In this document: in pieces, positions 6,154 to 11,704 of the stretch
How the letters are laid out: each line of letters opens with the position of its first letter
How positions within the stretch are numbered: position 1 is the stretch's first letter
Assembly (NCBI GenBank): GCA_964591105.1
Contig: CAZPZR010000055.1
Location: 1-11,704 of the forward strand
Source of the DNA: CAZPZR01 sp964591105
GTDB lineage: Bacteria; Bacillota; Clostridia; Lachnospirales; Lachnospiraceae
Direction: 5' to 3'
DNA: 11,704 bases
The notes under the pieces: model-generated
The model's database searches: none
What the model was told of the DNA's origin: nothing
The model's input: the letters and a program-made list of their open reading frames with translations, nothing else
Program-made: the position numbers and the translations under genes

Positions 6154-7080
6154 ATGAAATATTATCTTGCACCATTAGAGGGAATTACAACTTGTGCATA
6201 TCGAAAAGTTTATCATAAGTATTACACAGCTATGGACAAGTATTTTACGCCATTTTTGTCACCACATAATAAGCGTGGATTTAGTACGAAGGAAAAACGT
6301 GAATTATTTCCAGAATATAATGAAGGAATGTATCTTGTTCCGCAGATTTTGACAAATCATGCACCGGATTGCCTGGACACTATGCGAAAATTGGAAGAAT
6401 TAGGGTATCAGGAAATCAATCTGAACATGGGGTGCCCGTCCAAAACGGTGGTATCAAAAAATAAAGGTTCTGGATTTCTTGCGTATCCAGAGGAATTAGA
6501 TTACTTTTTAGAGGAAGTTTTTACAAATACGGAATTGAAAGTATCTATAAAAACAAGAATCGGGAAAGAAAGTATTGAAGAGTTTCCGCGATTGCTAGAA
6601 ATCTATAATAAGTATCCTTTGGAAGAATTGATCATTCATCCGAGAACACAAACAGAATTTTATAAATATCATCCTCACTTGGATGTGTTTGCCGATGCAG
6701 TGAAGATGAGCAAACATTCCTTATGTTACAATGGTGATATTATTTCGGCGGATGATGAGAGAAAAATCCGTGAGCAATTTCCAAATATAGAAGCAATTAT
6801 GATTGGAAGAGGAATCATTCGCAATCCATGGCTGTTGGAAACTGTAAAAGAAGGAAAATGCCTGGATAAACAGAAATTTCAAGAATTTCATGATGAACTT
6901 TTGGATACGTACCTTTCAATGAATTATGGAGAAAAACCAGCCCTATTTAAGATGAAAGAATTGTGGGCGTTTACGAAAGCAGATTCGAAAGAAATGGAAA
7001 AGGCGTTGAAAAAGATAAGAAAATCCGAAAAACTTGTGGATTATAATCGTGCAATGAAAACAGTTTTGACTTTACTCTGA
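6154..7080 (+). CDS. tRNA-dihydrouridine synthase family protein
   Basis: A 308-residue FMN-dependent Dus-family TIM-barrel reductase that converts specific uridines of tRNA to dihydrouridine using NADPH. Landmarks are the N-terminal 'LAPLEGITTCAYR' (5-17), 'INLNMGCPSK' (88-97) with catalytic Cys 94, 'VSIKTRIG' (130-137; Lys 133 contacts FMN), 'IIHPRTQTEFY' and 'YNGDI', and the phosphate-binding 'IMIGRGIIRNPWLL'. The length is close to family norms; which tRNA position is modified cannot be told from the sequence. ATG 6154 is chosen over the upstream TTG 6142 because the ribosome binding site TTGAGGAA lies just before it and overlaps that TTG. No terminator is visible between it and plsY, nor directly after it; the promoter of the next gene begins inside its last codons. 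Confidence 0.92.
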   Translation: MKYYLAPLEGITTCAYRKVYHKYYTAMDKYFTPFLSPHNKRGFSTKEKRELFPEYNEGMYLVPQILTNHAPDCLDTMRKLEELGYQEINLNMGCPSKTVVSKNKGSGFLAYPEELDYFLEEVFTNTELKVSIKTRIGKESIEEFPRLLEIYNKYPLEELIIHPRTQTEFYKYHPHLDVFADAVKMSKHSLCYNGDIISADDERKIREQFPNIEAIMIGRGIIRNPWLLETVKEGKCLDKQKFQEFHDELLDTYLSMNYGEKPALFKMKELWAFTKADSKEMEKALKKIRKSEKLVDYNRAMKTVLTLL

Positions 7081-7099
7081 TAAAGAAATCAAATATAAT
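7071..7099 (+). promoter_or_regulatory. Promoter of the aminoacyl-tRNA deacylase gene
   Basis: TTTACT (7071-7076), a 17-base spacer and a consensus TATAAT (7094-7099). The -35 box lies in the last codons of the dihydrouridine synthase gene. A small hairpin (TTCCTA/TAGGAA, 7109-7123) would sit at the start of the transcript. Confidence 0.6.
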
Positions 7100-7149
7100 G
7101 AAAGAAAATTCCTAACATAGGAAATTCGGAAAAGGAAGGAGTCAAGACT

Positions 7150-7641
7150 ATGGAAAATCAGAAACAGAAAGTATATGATTTACTCGACAAATTGAAAATC
7201 AAATATGAGGTTGTAGAACATGAGCCGGTTCATACAATGGAAGATATGGACAGACTTGGCTTGCCAGAAAAAGGAGTATTATGTAAAAATCTTTTCCTGA
7301 GAGATGCGAAGGGGAAAAGACATTTCCTCGTAACTTGCGATGAAAAGACAGAAGTAAATCTGAAAGAATTGGGTAAAAGACTTGGAGCTGGAAATGTCAG
7401 CTTTGCATCCGAAGAAAGACTGGAAAAATATCTTGGTGTAAAACAAGGAAGCGTTACACCATTTGCACTGATGAATGATACAGATAAAGCAGTAGAATTT
7501 TTTGTGGATAAAAGTTTGAGCAACTGCAAAAGTTTGGGGATTCATCCATTGGAAAATACAGCAACTGTATTTTTATCTTTTAAAGATTTGGACAAGTTCC
7601 TGTGGGAATTGGATGTCGATATGATAAAGATTAAATTTTAG
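7150..7641 (+). CDS. YbaK/ProX-type prolyl-tRNA editing deacylase
   Basis: A 163-residue stand-alone YbaK/EbsC-domain protein, close in length and motifs to the PrdX/ProX family. These hydrolyse mischarged tRNA (typically Ala-tRNAPro) in trans, correcting prolyl-tRNA synthetase errors. Features are the N-terminal 'VVEHEPVHTMEDMD' (21-34), 'LCKNLFLRD' (44-52) with the conserved active-site Lys 46, 'GVKQGSVTPFALMND' (96-110) forming the substrate pocket, and 'IHPLENTATVFLS' (131-143). Free-standing members often help synthetases lacking an inserted editing domain; the host ProS is not in view, so the exact mischarged substrate is inferred. AAGGAAGGAG (7133-7141) before ATG 7150 is a strong ribosome binding site. 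No clear terminator follows. Confidence 0.9.
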   Translation: MENQKQKVYDLLDKLKIKYEVVEHEPVHTMEDMDRLGLPEKGVLCKNLFLRDAKGKRHFLVTCDEKTEVNLKELGKRLGAGNVSFASEERLEKYLGVKQGSVTPFALMNDTDKAVEFFVDKSLSNCKSLGIHPLENTATVFLSFKDLDKFLWELDVDMIKIKF

Positions 7642-7666
7642 TTTCTGAAAGTTTATAGTTTTTTAA

Positions 7667-7695
7667 TTGCATGTTCTTCCACAGAGAAGTAAAAT
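7667..7695 (+). promoter_or_regulatory. Promoter of the CPBP protease gene
   Basis: TTGCAT (7667-7672), a 17-base spacer and TAAAAT (7690-7695). The transcript would begin near 7702 and carry a 5' hairpin (7709-7726) just before the ribosome binding site. Confidence 0.55.
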
Positions 7696-7708
7696 ACTTA
7701 AATGCAGA

Positions 7709-7726
7709 AACAACACGCGAGTTGTT
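7709..7726 (+). promoter_or_regulatory. Short 5'-leader hairpin before the CPBP gene
   Basis: AACAAC (7709-7714) and GTTGTT (7721-7726) form a 6-bp stem with an ACGCGA loop. It ends a few bases before the AAGGAG ribosome binding site (7730-7735). It could tune translation or mRNA stability, or be chance. Confidence 0.35.
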
Positions 7727-7743
7727 AGTAAGGAGAAGAATAG

Positions 7744-8688
7744 ATGGAAGAACAGTATAAAAATATGTATACACAACCTACAAAGCGTCCACAAAGACGA
7801 TTTTGGCATTTGTGGGGACCATTAATCATAAAGTTGGGAATCACATATTTGGTGTCGATTGCATTTACACTTGTTTTGTTTGTGTTGTATTTTAAATCCA
7901 AAGGAATTGTTACAATGGAGGCGATGCAGGCATATATGAGCTCACAGTCAGCTGCGCAGAGTACCTATATGGCGATGCTGAATGAATCAACGAAATACCT
8001 TGTGCTTGTAGATGGAATTGCAACGGCGGTGACGATTCCAATCATGTTTTTCATGTTTCACAGAGATCGTGTGAAAGAAAAAGCGATGGGGGTTGTGCAA
8101 CCGGAAAAAGCGAAAGCCTGGAAATATTTTGCTGTAATCGGAATTGCAGTGGCGCTATGTGTTGGACTGAATTGCCTGATTATTATGAGTGGACTTTCAC
8201 CACGAGATGAAGCTTATCAGGAAACAATGACAGTTATGTATAGTGCGCCGATGATTGTGCAAGTAATCTGTTTGGGAATATTAGCGCCTGTGTGCGAAGA
8301 GTTAGTGTTCCGAGGATTGATGTTTAAGCGCTTGCGCGCGCAGACAGGATTTTTACTTGCTGCTATATATTCAACAACAATATTTGCGGTGATTCATGGA
8401 AATATGGTTCAGATTATATACGCATTTGTGATGGGTATGGTGTTTGCATATGTATATGAAAAATATGGTTCCGTAAAAGCGCCAATTTTGGCACATATCG
8501 GAGCGAATATGGTTTCATTGATATGTACGGAATTGGATAGTTTTGGCTGGATGCTGGAAGATCCTATTCGCATAAAAGTGATTACCATTGCGTGTGCAAC
8601 AATTGCCTCTTCTATGTATGTATTTATACAGAGAATAGATGAAAAGACAGAAAATAGTATAAATGAGGAAGGACCAACAGTGGTGTAA
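7744..8688 (+). CDS. CPBP-family intramembrane glutamic endopeptidase
   Basis: A 314-residue polytopic membrane protein with a C-terminal CPBP (Abi/Rce1-like, CAAX-protease-2) domain. All family motifs are intact: E185-E186-L-V-F-R190 (EExxxR), F214-A-V-I-H218 (FxxxH) and H251-I-G-A-N255 (HxxxN). Hydrophobic spans lie at about 28-50, 86-105, 128-148, 168-182, 200-217, 222-238, 246-262 and 278-294. The first 25 residues are cytoplasmic and basic (KRPQRRFWH). Bacterial members act in bacteriocin self-immunity, protein maturation or processing of membrane partners; nothing nearby gives the substrate, and there is no bacteriocin gene in view. ATG 7744 has AAGGAG 8 bases upstream. The stop codon sits in the loop of its own terminator. 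Single-gene unit. Confidence 0.88.
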   Translation: MEEQYKNMYTQPTKRPQRRFWHLWGPLIIKLGITYLVSIAFTLVLFVLYFKSKGIVTMEAMQAYMSSQSAAQSTYMAMLNESTKYLVLVDGIATAVTIPIMFFMFHRDRVKEKAMGVVQPEKAKAWKYFAVIGIAVALCVGLNCLIIMSGLSPRDEAYQETMTVMYSAPMIVQVICLGILAPVCEELVFRGLMFKRLRAQTGFLLAAIYSTTIFAVIHGNMVQIIYAFVMGMVFAYVYEKYGSVKAPILAHIGANMVSLICTELDSFGWMLEDPIRIKVITIACATIASSMYVFIQRIDEKTENSINEEGPTVV

Positions 8689-8703
8689 GCTGTTGGTTCT
8701 TTA
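8670..8703 (+). terminator. Intrinsic terminator of the CPBP gene, overlapping its stop codon
   Basis: Bases 8670-8680 pair with 8690-8700 (11 bp including one G-T pair; core ACCAACAG/CTGTTGGT). The 9-base loop (8681-8689) holds the TAA stop. The T-rich tail (TCTTTATGTTT) is imperfect, so efficiency may be moderate. Confidence 0.7.
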
Positions 8704-8710
8704 TGTTTAG

Positions 8711-8825
8711 AAGGTAGTAACCTCGTAAGCCGAGCTGAATCATTCGCAAAGGCACGTACCGTGCTTTCCTGCTGCGAAGCAGCTAACTTTGCTCATGAGT
8801 GGGCGTTCGGCGCATCACCGGTATG
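8711..8825. other. GC-rich, hairpin-dense intergenic element of unknown nature
   Basis: Bases 8721-8820 contain 57 G/C of 100, against 19 of 70 in the next 70 bases. Nested inverted repeats are visible: GCCGA/TCGGC (8729-8733 with 8807-8811), TCAT/ATGA (8740-8743 with 8795-8798) and GCAAAG/CTTTGC (8746-8751 with 8787-8792). These enclose two hairpins, GCACG-TAC-CGTGC (8752-8764) and GCTGC-GAA-GCAGC (8771-8783). Together they could fold as a long stem ending in a three-way junction. It lies after the CPBP terminator and before the next promoter (8854), so it is probably not in either main transcript. No ORF with a ribosome binding site is present. It may be a genome-repeated palindromic element or a small RNA; I recognise no known family. 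Confidence 0.45.
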
Positions 8826-8853
8826 GGAAATATTACAAAATTGTTAAAAAATA

Positions 8854-8882
8854 TTGAAAAAAGGGGAGGCTTAGAGTATAAT
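8854..8882 (+). promoter_or_regulatory. Strong promoter of the NlpC/P60 pair
   Basis: TTGAAA (8854-8859), a 17-base spacer and consensus TATAAT (8877-8882): the best promoter in the window. Transcription should start near 8889. Confidence 0.75.
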
Positions 8883-8888
8883 CTTGAA

Positions 8889-8955
8889 TGGGTGTAAATA
8901 TTAATTAGGGCATAAGTGTGCCCATGTGTAAATAATAAGTAAGGATGAGTATAAA
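8889..8955 (+). promoter_or_regulatory. 5' leader of the NlpC/P60 pair with direct repeats and a hairpin
   Basis: GTGTAAATA occurs twice (8892-8900 and 8926-8934), 34 bases apart. Between the copies is a hairpin, GGGCA (8908-8912) with TGCCC (8919-8923). The ribosome binding site AAGGA (8941-8945) follows. Each repeat contains TGTAAA, which fits one half-site of the WalR/VicR box (TGTWAH), but the spacing is not the standard tandem one. Confidence 0.4.
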
Positions 8956-10011
8956 ATGAAAAGATTTGGAACGAAAGTATTAGCAGTCGTATTGACAAGC
9001 TCTATGCTTGTAATGCCAGTTTATGCAGAACCATCAGTTAATGATTTAAAAAAAGATAAAAAGAAAGTAGAGAAGCAGGTTGAAGCCTTACAGGACGAAC
9101 TTGCCACTGTTTTAAATAAGATAGATAAGCTTGAGAATGAACTGATCTTAAAGGGAGAAGAAGTTATTCAGGCTACAGATGATTTGGACGAAGCCAAGAT
9201 TCAAGAAAAAGAACAGTATGAGGCGATGAAACTTCGTATTAAATATATGTACGAAGAAGGAGATTCCAGTCTGATAGAAGCACTGGTTACTTCCGAGAGT
9301 TTTACAGATCTTGTGAATAACGCAGAATATGTGCAGAGTGTTCACAACTACGACAGAGAAAAGCTGCAGGAATATGTAGAAACAAAAGAAAAGATTGCAA
9401 AACTCAAAAAGAAGCTTGAAAAAGAACAGGAAGAGATGCAGGTTCTTCAGGAAGATTACGAAAAGCAGGAAGCTTCCTTAAATGCTACGATTGAAGAAAA
9501 GAAAGATGAAATCGAAGATTTTGATGATCAGATTCAGGAAGCAGTTCGTAAGGCTGAAGAAGAACGAAGAAGACAGGCAGAAGAGGCAGCAAGACAAGAA
9601 CAGCAGAATCAGGGAGATGCTTCAACACCAAGCACAGATGGTGGTTCTACTTCGAATACTTATACAGGAACAGGGGATACTTCTGTTGCACAGGCAATTG
9701 TTAATGCAGCATACAGCCAGTTGGGCGTGCCATATGTATGGGGGGGAACAACACCAGGTAGTGCATTGGACTGTTCAGGACTTACACAGTATTGCCATAG
9801 AGTAGCAGGAATTTCAATTCCTCGTACTTCTGGGCCACAGGGAGCAGGCGGCAAGAGCGTTTCCAGTCCAAGACCTGGTGATATCGTATGTTACCCAGGA
9901 CATGTAGGTATTTACATTGGCGGAGGCAAGATGATTCATGCTCCACATACAGGAGACATTGTAAGAGTTGCGAGTGTATATGGATCTCCATGGTATAGAA
10001 GATATTGGTAA
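8956..10011 (+). CDS. Secreted coiled-coil NlpC/P60 peptidoglycan hydrolase (first paralog)
   Basis: A 351-residue secreted cell-wall hydrolase. A Sec signal peptide (1-24, basic start, hydrophobic core, VYA before the likely cut) is followed by a long Lys/Glu-rich coiled coil (about 27-210) of the PcsB/CwlO type. Next come a Gly/Ser/Thr-rich linker (about 218-243) and a C-terminal NlpC/P60 domain (about 244-351). The catalytic triad is Cys 273 in LDCSG, His 316 in GHVGIYIG and His 328 in MIHAP. NlpC/P60 enzymes usually cut the D-Glu-meso-diaminopimelate bond of stem peptides; in PcsB/CwlO-type proteins the coiled coil is the regulatory part, docking to FtsEX in the studied cases (known of relatives, not shown here). 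A hinge-like motif KEQYEAMKLRIKYMYEEGD (about 85-103) is identical in the second paralog. ATG 8956 with AAGGA 10 bases upstream. Confidence 0.92.
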   Translation: MKRFGTKVLAVVLTSSMLVMPVYAEPSVNDLKKDKKKVEKQVEALQDELATVLNKIDKLENELILKGEEVIQATDDLDEAKIQEKEQYEAMKLRIKYMYEEGDSSLIEALVTSESFTDLVNNAEYVQSVHNYDREKLQEYVETKEKIAKLKKKLEKEQEEMQVLQEDYEKQEASLNATIEEKKDEIEDFDDQIQEAVRKAEEERRRQAEEAARQEQQNQGDASTPSTDGGSTSNTYTGTGDTSVAQAIVNAAYSQLGVPYVWGGTTPGSALDCSGLTQYCHRVAGISIPRTSGPQGAGGKSVSSPRPGDIVCYPGHVGIYIGGGKMIHAPHTGDIVRVASVYGSPWYRRYW

Positions 10012-10044
10012 AATAGCGAATTTGAAAAAGGAATAGGTGAAAAT

Positions 10045-11268
10045 ATGAAAAAAAGATTGTTACACGGTCTTGTTACTTGTATGGTGGCAAGTTCTATGAT
10101 TGTAACACCTGTTTTGGCAACACCTCAGGATAAGGTTAATTCGATTAAAAATAAGAAAAAAGCAGCAGAAGCAGAAGCGGCCAGTGTTAATGAAGAATTG
10201 GTAAGTCTTTTACTTGATTTTGATGCGTTGAAGCAGGATATGAAAGCACAGGAAAAGAGAATCGACCAGGCGGAAGATGATCTGAAGGTTGCTGAAGAGA
10301 AAGAAAAAGAACAGTATGAGGCGATGAAGCTCCGAATTAAGTATATGTACGAAGAGGGAGATGCGTCATTTATTGAGACATTGTTTTCAGCAAAAAGTTT
10401 CAGTGACTTAATTAGTAAAGCTGAATATGTTCAGCAAGTTCATGGATATGACAGAACGAAACTTGCAGAATATGTAGAAGTTAAGAATGAAGTTGTGGAA
10501 CTGAAGGAAAGTTTGGAAACTGGACAGGCCGAGATGGAATCTATGGCGGATGAAATGTCAATTCAGAAGGCAAATCTCGAAAGTACGTTGACAACAATGA
10601 GAAGTGAAATCGCAAATTTTGATGTTCAGCTTGCGGCAGCGGAAAGAGAAGCGGCAGCTGAGTTGGAACGTTTGACACAGGAATCACAGCAGATGACTGC
10701 GAATGGTGGAGATGAAACATCAAACAACAATTCCAACAATAACGCATCAAATAATGGAAATGCGGCAGAGACAAAACCATCGAACGGTAACAATAACAGT
10801 AACAATAACAACAATAATAACGATAGTAATAACGAAAATGGAGGTTCCAATGACAAAACAGAGCCTTCGAAACCGGATAAAGAAGAACCGACAACACCAC
10901 CAAGTAATGCATCTTTGGGGCAGCAGATTGCAAACAAAGGATGCCAGTACATAGGAAACAAGTACGTATATGGTGGGAACAGTCTTACGAATGGAATTGA
11001 CTGTTCTGGATTTGTACAGCAGATTCATGCGTTGTTTGGAATTTCCACACCGAGATCATCATCTTCACTTCGCTATGGAGGAAAAGCGGTAGCGTATTCA
11101 GATATGCTTCCGGGAGATGTAATCTGTTATAGTGGACATGTTGCAATTTATATCGGAAATAATACAATTGTTCATGCGTCTAATAGCGCGCCTTATCCAA
11201 AGGGAGGAATTAAGACAACTTCCCCAGCAAATTACAGAACGGTGCTTGCAGTTCGCAGATATTGGTAA
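10045..11268 (+). CDS. Secreted coiled-coil NlpC/P60 peptidoglycan hydrolase (second paralog)
   Basis: A 407-residue paralog of the preceding gene, 33 bases downstream with no terminator between and its own AGGTGA ribosome binding site, so probably co-transcribed. Order: signal peptide (1-26, VLA before the likely cut), coiled coil (about 28-215), a long Asn/Ser-rich low-complexity linker (about 219-270), a Pro/Lys/Glu segment (271-288) and an NlpC/P60 domain (about 292-407). The catalytic residues are Cys 320 in IDCSG, His 365 in GHVAIYIG and His 377 in IVHAS. Both paralogs end in RYW. The coiled-coil halves are more alike than the catalytic domains, suggesting that both keep the same activator while differing in cleavage specificity or reach (inference). 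The linker is more than twice as long as in the first copy, which could let the enzyme reach further into the wall. Confidence 0.92.
   Translation: MKKRLLHGLVTCMVASSMIVTPVLATPQDKVNSIKNKKKAAEAEAASVNEELVSLLLDFDALKQDMKAQEKRIDQAEDDLKVAEEKEKEQYEAMKLRIKYMYEEGDASFIETLFSAKSFSDLISKAEYVQQVHGYDRTKLAEYVEVKNEVVELKESLETGQAEMESMADEMSIQKANLESTLTTMRSEIANFDVQLAAAEREAAAELERLTQESQQMTANGGDETSNNNSNNNASNNGNAAETKPSNGNNNSNNNNNNNDSNNENGGSNDKTEPSKPDKEEPTTPPSNASLGQQIANKGCQYIGNKYVYGGNSLTNGIDCSGFVQQIHALFGISTPRSSSSLRYGGKAVAYSDMLPGDVICYSGHVAIYIGNNTIVHASNSAPYPKGGIKTTSPANYRTVLAVRRYW
10711..10860 (+). repeat. Asn-codon-rich low-complexity tract
   Basis: Irregular runs of AAT and AAC codons, with AGT, GAT and GGA among them, encode the Asn-rich linker of the second hydrolase (residues about 223-270), including a run of seven Asn near residue 255. 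Both Asn codons are mixed, so there is no pure triplet run, yet the tract is repetitive enough for slippage or recombination to change linker length. Confidence 0.7.
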
Positions 11269-11288
11269 AAATCTAGAATATATTAACG

Positions 11289-11318
11289 AAAACCCTTGCA
11301 AATGCAAGGGTTTTGTGC
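11289..11318 (+). terminator. Intrinsic terminator after the NlpC/P60 pair
   Basis: AAAACCCTTGC (11289-11299) and GCAAGGGTTTT (11304-11314) form an 11-bp perfect stem with an AAAT loop. The T-run belongs to the stem and is followed by GTGC, so release may rely on the paired A/T base. The predicted rpsB -35 lies inside this hairpin. Confidence 0.8.
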
Positions 11319-11324
11319 TATCTT
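11296..11324 (+). promoter_or_regulatory. Candidate rpsB promoter overlapping the terminator
   Basis: TTGCAA (11296-11301), a 17-base spacer and TATCTT (11319-11324), with TG at 11316-11317 as an extended -10. The -10 deviates from consensus, so this is a moderate call, but it is the only well-spaced candidate I see between the terminator and rpsB. Confidence 0.45.
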
Positions 11325-11330
11325 TAAAAG

Positions 11331-11436
11331 GTCGCAAAAAAACACGTACAGACTTACCTGAGGTGGTGCTGGTCGAAGAGATTAGTTTCGAGGGCGTATG
11401 CTGTACGGAAGAAAAAACCAAATGGAGGAAAGAAAA
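11331..11436 (+). promoter_or_regulatory. Structured 5' leader of rpsB
   Basis: About 106 bases separate the predicted transcription start from the rpsB ATG. CGTACAG (11345-11351) pairs with CTGTACG (11401-11407) as a closing stem. Inside, TCGAA (11373-11377) pairs with TTCGA (11387-11391), extended by GC/GC (11368-11369 with 11394-11395). A small ACC-TGA-GGT hairpin (11356-11364) sits beside it. The structure ends 16 bases before the GGAGG ribosome binding site. This has the form of a ribosomal-protein autoregulatory leader, with S2 the natural ligand (inference). Confidence 0.5.
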
Positions 11437-11704
11437 ATGAGCGTTATTTCAATGAAACAGCTTTTAGAAGCAGGTGTTCACTTTGGACATCAGACAAGAA
11501 GATGGAACCCTAAGATGGCTCCATACATTTACACAGAAAGAAATGGTATCTACATCATCGACTTACAGAAATCAGTAGGTAAAGTAGATGAAGCTTACCA
11601 GGCAATTTCTGACGTAGCTGCAGAAGGTGGTACAATCCTTTTCGTAGGTACAAAGAAACAGGCACAGGATGCTATCAAAGCAGAGGCAGAGCGTTGTGGA
11701 ATGT
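11437..11704 (+). CDS. rpsB: 30S ribosomal protein S2, N-terminal part
   Basis: The first 89 residues of S2 (full length about 250); the gene runs off the right edge. S2 binds late on the back of the 30S subunit and is needed for mRNA binding through S1 or its equivalents. The start 'MSVISMKQLLEAGVHFGHQT' and the following 'RRWNPKMAPYIYTERNGIYI' and 'IIDLQKS' are highly characteristic, as is 'GGTILFVGTKKQAQ' at the end of the visible part. GGAGG at 11424-11428 lies 8 bases before ATG 11437. In most bacteria tsf (elongation factor Ts) follows and would be expected just beyond the window. Confidence 0.97.
   Translation, partial: MSVISMKQLLEAGVHFGHQTRRWNPKMAPYIYTERNGIYIIDLQKSVGKVDEAYQAISDVAAEGGTILFVGTKKQAQDAIKAEAERCGM

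Noticed and set aside
7109..7123. TTCCTA/TAGGAA hairpin as a terminator of the dihydrouridine synthase gene
   Set aside because: The stem is only 6 bp and AT-rich with no T-run; it is better seen as chance or as the 5' end of the next transcript.
8711..8825. tRNA gene or tRNA-like element
   Set aside because: The hairpin density suggested a cloverleaf, but there is no 7-bp acceptor stem with a T-loop GTTCRA, a D-loop pattern or an anticodon arm of proper size.
10541..10961. Long minus-strand open frames rich in Leu and Tyr/Cys opposite the second hydrolase
   Set aside because: They are the complement of the Asn-codon tract (AAY gives RTT on the other strand), a known way of producing spurious long frames; no ribosome binding sites were seen.
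1..11704. CRISPR array, insertion sequence with terminal repeats, or prophage genes
   Set aside because: No regularly spaced repeats, no transposase with flanking inverted repeats and no phage-type genes were seen; the Rpn fragment is the only mobility-related gene.

Overview
The window looks like ordinary chromosomal DNA of a low-GC Gram-positive anaerobe, most likely a Clostridia member of the Lachnospiraceae type (inference). The clues are AT-rich coding sequence, strong AGGAGG-type ribosome binding sites, short operons ended by intrinsic terminators, and families common in that group: an Rpn-type nuclease, a cytidylate-kinase-like protein, coiled-coil NlpC/P60 hydrolases and a CPBP protease. 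No tRNA, rRNA, CRISPR array, intact insertion sequence or prophage is visible.

Left end (1-1010): the C-terminal part of an Rpn/PD-(D/E)XK putative transposase-nuclease. Directly behind it is what looks like the beheaded remnant of an ECF sigma factor, then an unrecognised small ORF. A bidirectional terminator closes this block against the convergent RelA/SpoT-domain gene (1013-1786, minus strand). This is the most eroded part of the window.

Sugar-metabolism block (1840-4547): a divergent promoter region separates the RelA/SpoT-type gene from a tight plus-strand operon of a cytidylate-kinase-like P-loop protein, a class II ketose-bisphosphate aldolase and a PfkB-family sugar kinase. Kinase plus aldolase suggests phosphorylation of a sugar phosphate followed by aldol cleavage to trioses; the substrate cannot be read from the sequence. 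A terminator is shared with the convergent pnuC gene.

pnuC/plsY divergon (4525-7080): pnuC (vitamin B3 ribonucleoside uptake, minus strand) is divergent from plsY (phospholipid synthesis), which is followed by a tRNA-dihydrouridine synthase gene. Between them is a perfect 43-bp palindrome (20-bp arms, 3-nt centre) that covers the predicted pnuC -35 box.

Single-gene units (7066-8703): a YbaK/ProX-type aminoacyl-tRNA deacylase and a CPBP-family membrane protease, each with its own recognisable promoter. Behind the protease gene is a GC-rich (57% over 8721-8820), hairpin-dense stretch of about 115 bp that stands out from its AT-rich flanks.

Cell-wall and translation end (8854-11704): two tandem secreted coiled-coil NlpC/P60 peptidoglycan hydrolases, clearly paralogous and co-transcribed from a strong promoter. 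A terminator follows whose hairpin overlaps the likely -35 of the rpsB promoter, then a structured leader and the 5' part of rpsB.

I see no convincing new multi-gene system. The items most worth a second look are the pnuC-plsY palindrome, the structured intergenic element at 8711-8825, the rpsB leader, the kinase-like/aldolase/kinase trio and the Rpn-sigma junction.
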